A stretch of DNA of 58,405 bases from positions 1 through 58,405 of the forward strand of contig PDZU01000009.1 of the NCBI GenBank assembly GCA_002753095.1, written 5' to 3'. How positions within the stretch are numbered: position 1 is the stretch's first letter; every line of letters starts with the position of its first letter. Positions 28,956 through 36,346 of the stretch are shown piece by piece. Origin of the DNA: Magnetococcales bacterium. GTDB taxonomy: Bacteria > Pseudomonadota > Magnetococcia > Magnetococcales > Magnetaquicoccaceae. The notes beneath the pieces were generated by a model. That model made no database searches. It was not told the DNA's origin and was given only the letters and a program-made list of their open reading frames with translations. Both the position numbers and the translations under genes were made by a program.

Positions 28956-30048
28956 GCTGTTCGCCGTATCGAGAGGTTGAGTGGGTGGTGCCTGCAAACA
29001 GCACCGGTAATACCCAGGTCGGACAGAGCGCCGCCTCGTCGCGCGTCCAAGCGGCTGTACGTCCGCACCACAGAGCGTGCTCCACACTGGCCCCCTCGAC
29101 CAGACTGTGCAAGAACTGCTTTAAAAACACTGTCATGCCCGGATCATCCACCCGGCCCGGCAGCACGACCACTGCGGGCACCCCGCCGCTGACCAAACCA
29201 CAGGCCAAGGCGGCCATGGCGGCCAGCGCCGGCGCATGCCCCTCTTCCCGCCCCAACAGCAGCAGCAACGGCACTGCGCCCCCCAACTCCTGTACCAACT
29301 CCCGCGCCGAACGCACCTCGGCGCTGCCATCCGCATCGGCAAACACAAAGAAGCCCTGCTCCCCACGCAACAAACAGGCTCCGCTCAAGCAGAGCACCTG
29401 GGGGGCAAAATGGTGCAACGCCTCCTGCAAACCCTGCCGGGTGGTTTGCGCCAAGCAGTGGCTCTGCAGTGTGGCAGCGCCCGGCAGGAGCGCCTGCAAC
29501 TGTACCAACCCGTCCGCACCGCTCCAGTCCGGCACGGCACTGGCTTGAGCCACGGCCAGTAACACTTTTTCCACCCCCGCCGCAACCGGCAGCGCCGCCT
29601 CCGTCGCCACCGTCCGCAACCACGGCACGCGGCGCAGACAAAACCCCGGTTGCAGCGCCGCCAACCGACCGTCCGGCCAGCAAAGCAGTTCCCAGGGCAA
29701 CAGCAACACCACCAAACTCCGGGCCACGATGGACAAACGGATAGACCGGCCATCCTGCAACAGCGGTTGAATCATAAACCAGAAAGGGGCCAACCAACAG
29801 GCCTGAAACTCCACACCAATGCTGTGCAACAACCAGGAATGGTCTGGCCGTCGGTCTGTACTCCTCAAGGTGCGCTCTGGATCCGGTTTGAACAGGCGAC
29901 GCAAACCGTCAACTAGGCGATGCACGGTCAACCAAGCAAAGGCCGGGGGGGCATGACAGGCCAGCGGTACGCCTGCCCGCACATAGACCACCAGGAAAGG
30001 ATAGGCTGGGTTGTGGCTCCGAATCACCTGCAACGCAATGGCCGTCAA
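28870..30048 (-). CDS. CHAT-domain-like protein with altered catalytic dyad
   Basis: The 392-residue product shows the CHAT (caspase-like) scaffold. It has LLLPWELLCWPDG (116-127) followed by CLRRVPWLRT. Next come the strand before the catalytic His (FAPQVLCLSGAC, 214-225), FVFADADGS (235-242), RSARELVQELG, and GLVSGGVPAVVVLPGRVDD (284-302) with FLHSLVEGASVEHAL. The usual Gly-His-Gly reads Gly223-Ala-Cys, and the position of the catalytic Cys (L-x-A-C) reads LLLG-REEG (263-270). Both active-site residues thus appear lost. The N-terminal 100 residues are hydrophobic-rich and unassigned. The TTG at 30048 is chosen because AGGAGG lies five bases before it, next to the cyclase stop. Confidence 0.7.
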   Translation of the reverse strand: MTAIALQVIRSHNPAYPFLVVYVRAGVPLACHAPPAFAWLTVHRLVDGLRRLFKPDPERTLRSTDRRPDHSWLLHSIGVEFQACWLAPFWFMIQPLLQDGRSIRLSIVARSLVVLLLPWELLCWPDGRLAALQPGFCLRRVPWLRTVATEAALPVAAGVEKVLLAVAQASAVPDWSGADGLVQLQALLPGAATLQSHCLAQTTRQGLQEALHHFAPQVLCLSGACLLRGEQGFFVFADADGSAEVRSARELVQELGGAVPLLLLLGREEGHAPALAAMAALACGLVSGGVPAVVVLPGRVDDPGMTVFLKQFLHSLVEGASVEHALWCGRTAAWTRDEAALCPTWVLPVLFAGTTHSTSRYGEQHASFPIPKSDAHDPGSCDRLDFTATCPE

Positions 30049-30058
30049 CAGCACCTCC

Positions 30059-31795
30059 TCAAACCGGATCCCCCGCCTCGGGTGATTCCGTGTGGGAGAC
30101 AAAAAAGTCGCCAAACGCACCATCCAACAAGGATAGGGCATATTTATCCTGATCGGCAACGACCCGTATGCCGATGCCGTGCTGGAAAATATGCATGATT
30201 TCAAACTGAAACGCACCGGTTCGGCCATGCCAAGGCAAGGTAAAGCGTCCTTTGTCGCCCACATGCAACTCTGGCGGACAAACGGTGCGCAAAAACAGGC
30301 CATCCAAACTGAAGTCACCCACCTCCGCCTGCCACTCCACACCATCGGCCATACACAAGGCCACGCCGACACATTTTTCACCACTGCGTCGCACGGTTTT
30401 ACGTTCCTCCTGTCCGCGTGGCTGGGGTGTGGACGTTGGTTGCTCCGGTTCGGCACTCAACAGCACCGCATCTTCCCCCTCCGCCACCCAGGCCGAGCCA
30501 TTGCAACGCCCTTCCCGAATGGCCAGAAACAGCGCCGCTGCCTTGGGTGGCACAAAGGTGAAAACAATCTCCACCGGTGCATTCCCCTCCACATCCCCGG
30601 CAGTCACCTTCGCCAACAACCCCGGAATGACCTCATAGCGGCCCAACAAAACCAGTTTGATATTGCAAAAAGCGGTCAAGGGCGCCTCGGTCAACAGTTG
30701 CGCCCCTTGGGGCGACACGGCGCAAATATAGGCACTGTACGACAGGGCATCGATCTGTTTCCCGGTCATCAGGGCCAACTGGACCGGAATGTTGGCACCC
30801 AGTTTACAATATTCCGTCGCCCGACACTCCCCCAGGTAGACCGGGTAGGCCCCGGCGATACCACCAATTTGATAGAGCGGAATCGGTTGATCAATCCCCT
30901 TGGGCATCACCTCCAGGGTGTGATCAATACGCAAATCGGTGGCACAAGCCTGCCGTGTCTGCTCGGAGATCAAGACCTGCCCGCCCACCGCATAGGACTC
31001 GATACGGGCCGTCAGGTTGACCGCGCGCCCCATCACCGTATACTGGCTGCGCTTCACCGAACCGATATTGCCCGCCACAACCGTCCCGGTATGAATGCCA
31101 ATCCCCATCTGCAAGTCCGGAAAGCCCTGCTCCTGATTGCGAATATTGAGCTCCGGCATGGCCATCTGCATCTCCAGGGCACAGGCAACCGCCCGCTGTG
31201 CATCATCTTCGCGCAGGATCGGGGCTCCAAACAGGATCAGGATGCCATCCCCCAAAAAATTACTGACCGTTCCCTTGTATTTAAAAACAATCTCGGTCAT
31301 GCGCTCCAGATACTGGTTGATGATGGTAACCACCGTCTCTGGCGGCAAGGTTTCGCTGATGGCCGTAAACCCGCGCAGGTCGCTCATCAACACCGTCACC
31401 AGCCGTTTATCTCCGCCCATCTGCAGACCGTCCGGCGTCTCCAGCAGGCTTTCCACCACCTCATCCGACATGTAACGGTTAAAAATGGAGCGAATGAATT
31501 GATTGCGCTTTTCCAACTGCTCCTGGCTTTCGCGCAGGGATTTGTTGACCCGATCCAGACGCAACTGCGTGCGGTCGCTTAGGCGAATCAAACGTGCGGT
31601 TTGATGAAACAATTTTTTATAATTATCGAATACCTGTGTAAAGGCGCCATAGAGCTGTTCCAGATGGCGCAAGGTGCTATCCTGGCCCAACTCCTCCTCG
31701 GTAACGGCAGGGGTATCCTGACCAAACTCGGCCAGAATACGGTTGCCGAACTCCAGCAACTCTTCTTCCTTGGCAAACAACGAAGGCTCACTCAT
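30059..31795 (-). CDS. Class III nucleotide cyclase with PilZ domain(s)
   Basis: The 578-residue protein has an N-terminal coiled-coil (to about 110), a cyclase homology domain (about 130-300) and a PilZ-like C-terminus. Cyclase metal-binding residues are Asp139 (MSDLRGF) and Asp183 (FLGDG); Asn260 and Arg264 (VNLTAR) are present. The purine-selecting Lys normally before FLGD is Asn179, and the second selector position is Ala258, so adenylate versus guanylate specificity is unclear. The last domain has the c-di-GMP-binding RxxxR (Arg465-Arg469) and DFSLDG (494-499). A second, motif-poor PilZ-like fold may lie at 325-425. It overlaps mtaD by ATGA and is followed 10 bases later by the CHAT gene. 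Confidence 0.85.
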   Translation of the reverse strand: MSEPSLFAKEEELLEFGNRILAEFGQDTPAVTEEELGQDSTLRHLEQLYGAFTQVFDNYKKLFHQTARLIRLSDRTQLRLDRVNKSLRESQEQLEKRNQFIRSIFNRYMSDEVVESLLETPDGLQMGGDKRLVTVLMSDLRGFTAISETLPPETVVTIINQYLERMTEIVFKYKGTVSNFLGDGILILFGAPILREDDAQRAVACALEMQMAMPELNIRNQEQGFPDLQMGIGIHTGTVVAGNIGSVKRSQYTVMGRAVNLTARIESYAVGGQVLISEQTRQACATDLRIDHTLEVMPKGIDQPIPLYQIGGIAGAYPVYLGECRATEYCKLGANIPVQLALMTGKQIDALSYSAYICAVSPQGAQLLTEAPLTAFCNIKLVLLGRYEVIPGLLAKVTAGDVEGNAPVEIVFTFVPPKAAALFLAIREGRCNGSAWVAEGEDAVLLSAEPEQPTSTPQPRGQEERKTVRRSGEKCVGVALCMADGVEWQAEVGDFSLDGLFLRTVCPPELHVGDKGRFTLPWHGRTGAFQFEIMHIFQHGIGIRVVADQDKYALSLLDGAFGDFFVSHTESPEAGDPV

Positions 31796-33063
31796 GATGA
31801 CACATCCACCTGACAGAGGGTTTGCGCCCGACTCTGCACCTGCTGCAGAATGGTCTGTTCGTCGGCAACCTGTCGGTGCCGCATGATGATGCGTCCGGCC
31901 ACCACTGCTGTATCCACACAATGGCCGGTCGCCGCATAGACCAGATTGGACTGGAGTTGATGCAAGGGGGTCACCTCCACCGTGTTTTGGCGCAGCAGGA
32001 GAAAATCGGCGGCTTCGCCCACGGCCAGACGACCGCTCATGCCCAGCAGCGGTGCCCGTGCGCCACTGGCAATGGCCCAAGCCTCTTCTGCTGGCAACAC
32101 GGTTGGATCCTGTTCGTGATGTTTTTGCAACAGGGCCATGACCTTCATCTCCTGGAACAGATCCAGGCTGTTGTTGGAGGCCGCCCCATCGGTCCCCAGG
32201 GCAATGGGGATGCCCCGCATGGCCGCCCGACGGTAGGGGAAGGTACCCCCCACCGCCAGTTTCATATTGGAGACCGGGTTGGTCACCAGGGTTGCCCCAT
32301 GTTGGGCGATGCAATCCAACTCGGCATCATCCAGATGAACACCGTGGGCCAGAATGATCCGCTCATGCAATAGTCCAAGTTGCTCCAGGTAGTGGGCCGG
32401 TCGCAGACCGTGCTGCTGCAAACATTGCTCCACCTCAAAAGCGGTCTCCGAGAGGTGGATCTGAATGCGCAGGTCGTGTCGCTCGGCAAAATCGCGCACC
32501 CACTGCAGGCTGGCACGGCTGACCGTGTAGATGGCATGGGGGGTCAGGGTAAACTGAATCCGATCCGAAAAGCCTTTGGCCTGCGCATAGTGTTCTTCGG
32601 TCAGCCGTTGGCAGGCGCGGGCCTGTTCTTCCCCGGCCACGTCGATCATCACCGCACCCAGCAAGGCCCGCATACCGCTGTCTTCTACTGCCCTGGCCAC
32701 GGCAGGAAAATGCCAGTACATATCGGTAAAGCAGAGCGTACCCGAACGAATCATCTCCAAGCAGGCCAACCGGGTACCCCAATAGACATCCTCTTCGCTC
32801 AATTTTGCTTCGGCAGGCCAGATACGGGTCTGCAACCAGGTCATCAACGGCATGTCGTCGCCAAAACCGCGAAAGAGGGTCATTGCCGCATGGGTATGGC
32901 CGTTGACCAAGCCGGGCAGCAGCAACATGCCTTGCCCGTCATGGCGTTCTGCCCCCTCCGGGGCCGCCAGAGTGGTTGCGATGGCCTGAATCCGCCCTGC
33001 CGCCACCTGAATCGAGACCAACCCGTGACCGGGCAACTGCACATGATCAAATTGCACAATCAT
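31792..33063 (-). CDS. mtaD: 5-methylthioadenosine/S-adenosylhomocysteine deaminase
   Basis: Zinc amidohydrolase that deaminates MTA or SAH to the inosine form. The 423-residue product has the metal ligands GHTHAAM (His56, His58), LTPHAIYT, IHLSET, AHGVHLDD and GTDGAASNNSLDLF in the order of the subfamily. It is coupled by ATGA overlaps to mtnP upstream and the cyclase downstream. Together with mtnP it removes MTA, an inhibitory by-product of polyamine synthesis. Related amidohydrolases acting on other adenosine derivatives are possible. Confidence 0.92.
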   Translation of the reverse strand: MIVQFDHVQLPGHGLVSIQVAAGRIQAIATTLAAPEGAERHDGQGMLLLPGLVNGHTHAAMTLFRGFGDDMPLMTWLQTRIWPAEAKLSEEDVYWGTRLACLEMIRSGTLCFTDMYWHFPAVARAVEDSGMRALLGAVMIDVAGEEQARACQRLTEEHYAQAKGFSDRIQFTLTPHAIYTVSRASLQWVRDFAERHDLRIQIHLSETAFEVEQCLQQHGLRPAHYLEQLGLLHERIILAHGVHLDDAELDCIAQHGATLVTNPVSNMKLAVGGTFPYRRAAMRGIPIALGTDGAASNNSLDLFQEMKVMALLQKHHEQDPTVLPAEEAWAIASGARAPLLGMSGRLAVGEAADFLLLRQNTVEVTPLHQLQSNLVYAATGHCVDTAVVAGRIIMRHRQVADEQTILQQVQSRAQTLCQVDVSS

Positions 33064-33776
33064 CCCTGCAACTCCTCCAGCACTCTCTGCAATATTAACA
33101 GTAGGCGTTCTTCGTTGGCATGCACCTGGGCCTTGAACGACGCGTAGGAGAGTTCCGTCTCCTGCAGACCGTTGGCAAAGTTATCCACCATGCACAGCGC
33201 CGCATAGGGGATTTCCAACTCACCGGCCAGGATGGTTTCGGCGGCCACCGTCATCCCCACCAAATGGGCATGCGCTGCCATCATGCGAATTTCGGCGGGG
33301 CTCTCAAAGCGGGGGCCGGTGGTTTGCCAATAGGTACCGCCATCATGGGGTAGCGGCAGTCCGCTTTTTTGCCACGCCTGCAGCAAGGTCGAGCGCCAGG
33401 CGCGATGAAAACCGGGCGGACGATGGCCCCGCTGGTCGGCAAAGTAGGTTGGATTGACCTGAGGGGCATAAAAATCGTCTGGCAACACCAGCGTACCGGG
33501 GGGAATATCCAGGCGCAGACTGCCCACCGAACCGATGGCCAGAATGCGCTGCACACCAACCTGCTGCAAGGCCAACAGATGGGCCAGATGGTTGATGCGG
33601 TGGGGTGGCGTATAGCCATCCAGACCATGACGCTGCAAAAACCACAGGCCATTTTGCGCCAGCAGCGCCACCGTCCCGTAAGGGGTTTCCACGTCATGGC
33701 GTAAGGCGTGCCGCAAGGGGGCCGCAGCCAACACACTGGTGCCACCAATCAATCCCAAAGTGCCCTGTTTAACCAC
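33060..33776 (-). CDS. mtnP: S-methyl-5'-thioadenosine/thioinosine phosphorylase
   Basis: Purine-nucleoside phosphorylase of the MTAP family, 238 residues. It shows the phosphate-binding GLIGGTSVL, RINHLAHLLAL, AIGSVGSL and TTGPRFESPAEIRMM, plus AAETILAGELEIPYAALCMVDN near the purine site. Next to mtaD, it may prefer methylthioinosine as in Pseudomonas, an inference from context. It begins with GTG at 33776, only seven bases after the bamE stop, and its stop overlaps the mtaD ATG. Confidence 0.9.
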   Translation of the reverse strand: MVKQGTLGLIGGTSVLAAAPLRHALRHDVETPYGTVALLAQNGLWFLQRHGLDGYTPPHRINHLAHLLALQQVGVQRILAIGSVGSLRLDIPPGTLVLPDDFYAPQVNPTYFADQRGHRPPGFHRAWRSTLLQAWQKSGLPLPHDGGTYWQTTGPRFESPAEIRMMAAHAHLVGMTVAAETILAGELEIPYAALCMVDNFANGLQETELSYASFKAQVHANEERLLLILQRVLEELQG

Positions 33777-33783
33777 GATGCAG

Positions 33784-34317
33784 CTACTCCTTGTCCTTGG
33801 ACCAAAATTTCCACCATGGATTAAGTTTGGTGGGTTCCGCTATGCTGTGGGTCGGAATCTCGGAGGCGGGCAACAGGGTGCTGCCTGCCCCGGTCGCCGG
33901 ACGGGCGTACTCGCCATCCCACAACCAAGCAAACCACAATTGGGTATTCTGCGCCTCTGGCATTTTCTCTGGATCCAGCAACTGATCATTAAAATTATGC
34001 TGCACGTCACGCACCACGCCCCGCGCATCAAAGGTGACCTCCACCCGGTTGACAACCCTGGCAAAGGTGCGTTGAATATTGCGATACTGCCGATCCTGGA
34101 TATAGATCCAACGATCTTTGCGCACCGTATTGACGATGGTCGGAACGCCCAGCAACTCTTTGACCTGGGCACGGGTGGTGCGGCCCGGTTGAATCCGCTC
34201 GACGGCCTGCGGATTGAGTATGGTACCTTTTTCCTGGATCGTCGCCTGACAGGCTGACAAAATAAGCAGCAGGCAAGCTGAAAGCGTCAACAAAAGAGTG
34301 CGGGGCCATTTGACCAT
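33784..34317 (-). CDS. bamE: Outer-membrane assembly lipoprotein BamE (SmpA)
   Basis: The 177-residue lipoprotein has a signal with lipobox LILSAC. The BamE core begins at QAVERIQPGRTTRAQVKELLGVPTIV and continues through WIYIQDRQYRNIQRTFARVV and a beta-strand FDARGVVRDV. It belongs to the complex that folds outer-membrane barrels. A C-terminal extension of about 55 residues (rich in Trp, Pro and charged residues) goes beyond the usual core. It heads the six-gene minus-strand run at 26940-34317. The divergent gene at 34464 leaves a 146-base promoter region. Confidence 0.9.
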   Translation of the reverse strand: MVKWPRTLLLTLSACLLLILSACQATIQEKGTILNPQAVERIQPGRTTRAQVKELLGVPTIVNTVRKDRWIYIQDRQYRNIQRTFARVVNRVEVTFDARGVVRDVQHNFNDQLLDPEKMPEAQNTQLWFAWLWDGEYARPATGAGSTLLPASEIPTHSIAEPTKLNPWWKFWSKDKE

Positions 34318-34463
34318 CGTGGTTCCCTGTGCAATAGAGTGATAATCTGTGTTGGTGGACGGTTGCGGCAGACAAACCGGGGAGAGGCTGCCCCTGTCTG
34401 CCCTTTTTCCATCCTGATACCGTCTTCCATGATAACCCCTGCAAGAGCGAGAGCAAAGTTTCC

Positions 34464-35009
34464 ATGTCATGGTTTAAAAGATTCTCTGGCAAAGACCACC
34501 ACAACAACCCTCTGGCCGAACCGGAAGAGGCGATTTTGCGCCGCCAGACCATGGCCATCCACGATGGCATCATTGATCGGGTGTTACGGATTATCCAGCA
34601 GGATGATCTGCAGTTGACGGATAATTTTGACTTGCGTTTTGATCTGCTCATTTTATTGGTCAGCCGTGTGCTGCGCCATCTGCATGGTTTGGGCCACCAT
34701 CTCCCCCTTTCGCAGGCGCTATGGGAATTGACCTTCGAAAGTCTGGAGGAGAGTCTGCATGATCGGGGTGTGACCGATATTCGCATGGCGGCACGCATGC
34801 GCACGCTGCTGCAAAACGGTACCGGGCGCCGCAACGCCTATCTGACCGCCTGGGATGCCAAAACGGAGCAACCCATCCGTGAGGCTATCGCCCGCAATGT
34901 TTTGAACGGTTGCCCGATCGGTGACCCACGCATTGACAGAGTGCTGGCCAATCTGCCAGGATTCCCGCAGGCGGTGCTGCAACTGGCCGATCCTCCGATC
35001 CATTCCTGA
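34464..35009 (+). CDS. Ubiquinol-cytochrome c chaperone (CBP3-like)
   Basis: The 181-residue protein matches the alphaproteobacterial/mitochondrial CBP3-type family that helps build cytochrome bc1. It has MSWFKRFSG, DNFDLRFDLLILLVSRVLRH, SQALWELTFESLEESLHDRG and AARMRTLLQNGTGRRNAY. It is divergent from bamE, as in many alphaproteobacteria. It lies 47 bases before pgk. Confidence 0.88.
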   Translation: MSWFKRFSGKDHHNNPLAEPEEAILRRQTMAIHDGIIDRVLRIIQQDDLQLTDNFDLRFDLLILLVSRVLRHLHGLGHHLPLSQALWELTFESLEESLHDRGVTDIRMAARMRTLLQNGTGRRNAYLTAWDAKTEQPIREAIARNVLNGCPIGDPRIDRVLANLPGFPQAVLQLADPPIHS

Positions 35010-35056
35010 CCCTGCTGCCCGACCTTTTCCGACCCATTATAGAGGGATAGACATCC

Positions 35057-36241
35057 ATGAATAAGCAAACGATCGACCAGGTTGACTTGGCAGGCAAGCG
35101 GGTTTTTATCCGGGTAGATTTTAATGTCCCCATGACTGAAAACAACACCATTCGTGAAGAGACCCGGATCACTGCGGCCATTCCGACCATCCGCCGTGCC
35201 CTGGACAGGGGAGGGCGGGTCATTCTGGCCTCGCATTTCGGGCGCCCGGAAGGAAAAGTGATGCCGGAATACTCCCTGCGCCCGGTGGCGGAGCGGCTTG
35301 CTCAGCTTTTGGGGCAACCGGTACCTTTGGCCCCCGATTGTGTCGGCAGCGCGGTGGAACAGATGGTCGAGGCTCTGCAACCCGGCCAGATCCTCATGCT
35401 GGAAAATGTCCGTTTTCATGCTGGGGAGACCAAAAACAGTCCGCAGTTGGCCGATGCCTTTGCCCGTCTGGCCGATGTGGTGGTCAACGATGCCTTTGGT
35501 GCCGCCCATCGTGCCCATGCTTCCAATGTTGGCATCGCCCAACGGGTCACCCCGGCGGTAGCTGGTCTTTTGATGGCTGACGAGATCAACTATTTCAATC
35601 GCGCCGTGCGGCAACCGCAGCGCCCGGTGGCTGCCATTTTGGGTGGTTCCAAGGTCTCGACCAAAATCGCCGTCATTGAGCGTCTGTTGGCGCAGGTGGA
35701 TCACATTCTCATCGGGGGAGCCATGGCTTTCACCTTTTTCAAGGCCCGTGGTCTATCGGTCGGTTCTTCGCTGGTGGAAGAGGAGATGCTGGCGGTAGCG
35801 CGCGACGCCGAGGCCAAGGCCAAGGAGCGGGGGGTGGCTCTGCTGCTGCCTGTGGATGCGGTCATTGCCCAGTCCATCACCTCTCAGGAGAGCAGAACCG
35901 TGCCCATTGATGCCATTCCAGAGGGTTGGATGGGTTTGGACATTGGGCCGGCGACGGTGCAACTGTTTCAGGATGCGTTACAAAAAGCGCAGACCATCGT
36001 TTGGAACGGTCCCATGGGGGTTTTTGAAAAACCGGCCTTTGCCCAGGGGACGTTGGCGTTGGCGAACTGTGTGGCGCACTGTTCGGCGCTTTCGGTGGCG
36101 GGTGGGGGTGATACGGATGCCGCCTTGCGGCAAGCTGGTGTGGCCGAGCGTATCTCCTTTATCTCCACAGGTGGGGGTGCCTTCATGGAGTTACTGGAGG
36201 GCAAGGAGTTGCCCGGTATCGCTGTTTTGAGTGATGCTTGA
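35057..36241 (+). CDS. pgk: Phosphoglycerate kinase
   Basis: Glycolytic enzyme that makes ATP from 1,3-bisphosphoglycerate. The 394-residue product has RVFIRVDFNVPM, SHFGRPEGK, LENVRFHAGE, FGAAHRAHAS, AILGGSKVSTK and the nucleotide-binding GGGDTDAAL. ATG at 35057 follows AGAGGGAT. A perfect palindrome followed by a T-rich tract ends the unit (36286-36340). Confidence 0.97.
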   Translation: MNKQTIDQVDLAGKRVFIRVDFNVPMTENNTIREETRITAAIPTIRRALDRGGRVILASHFGRPEGKVMPEYSLRPVAERLAQLLGQPVPLAPDCVGSAVEQMVEALQPGQILMLENVRFHAGETKNSPQLADAFARLADVVVNDAFGAAHRAHASNVGIAQRVTPAVAGLLMADEINYFNRAVRQPQRPVAAILGGSKVSTKIAVIERLLAQVDHILIGGAMAFTFFKARGLSVGSSLVEEEMLAVARDAEAKAKERGVALLLPVDAVIAQSITSQESRTVPIDAIPEGWMGLDIGPATVQLFQDALQKAQTIVWNGPMGVFEKPAFAQGTLALANCVAHCSALSVAGGGDTDAALRQAGVAERISFISTGGGAFMELLEGKELPGIAVLSDA

Positions 36242-36285
36242 CACACGACACACGACACACCAGACACTGAAATCCTGTCAATTTC

Positions 36286-36324
36286 TGCGGGGTGCAGGGG
36301 CGATCATCGCCCCTGCACCCCGCA
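36286..36324 (+). terminator. Perfect palindrome acting as pgk terminator
   Basis: Arms of 19 bp around one central C at 36305; the core is GGGGCGAT-C-ATCGCCCC. TTGTTTTTTCTTCG follows at once on the plus strand, giving an intrinsic-terminator shape for pgk. The helicase gene converges from the other side and stops at 36347. The same palindrome recurs at 39132-39176. Confidence 0.7.
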
Positions 36325-36346
36325 ATTGTTTTTTCTTCGTTTTTTC

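Noticed and set aside
30049..30456. Upstream extension of the CHAT-like protein
   Set aside because: It would overlap the cyclase PilZ domain by 400 bases in another frame. A strong ribosome site precedes the TTG at 30048.
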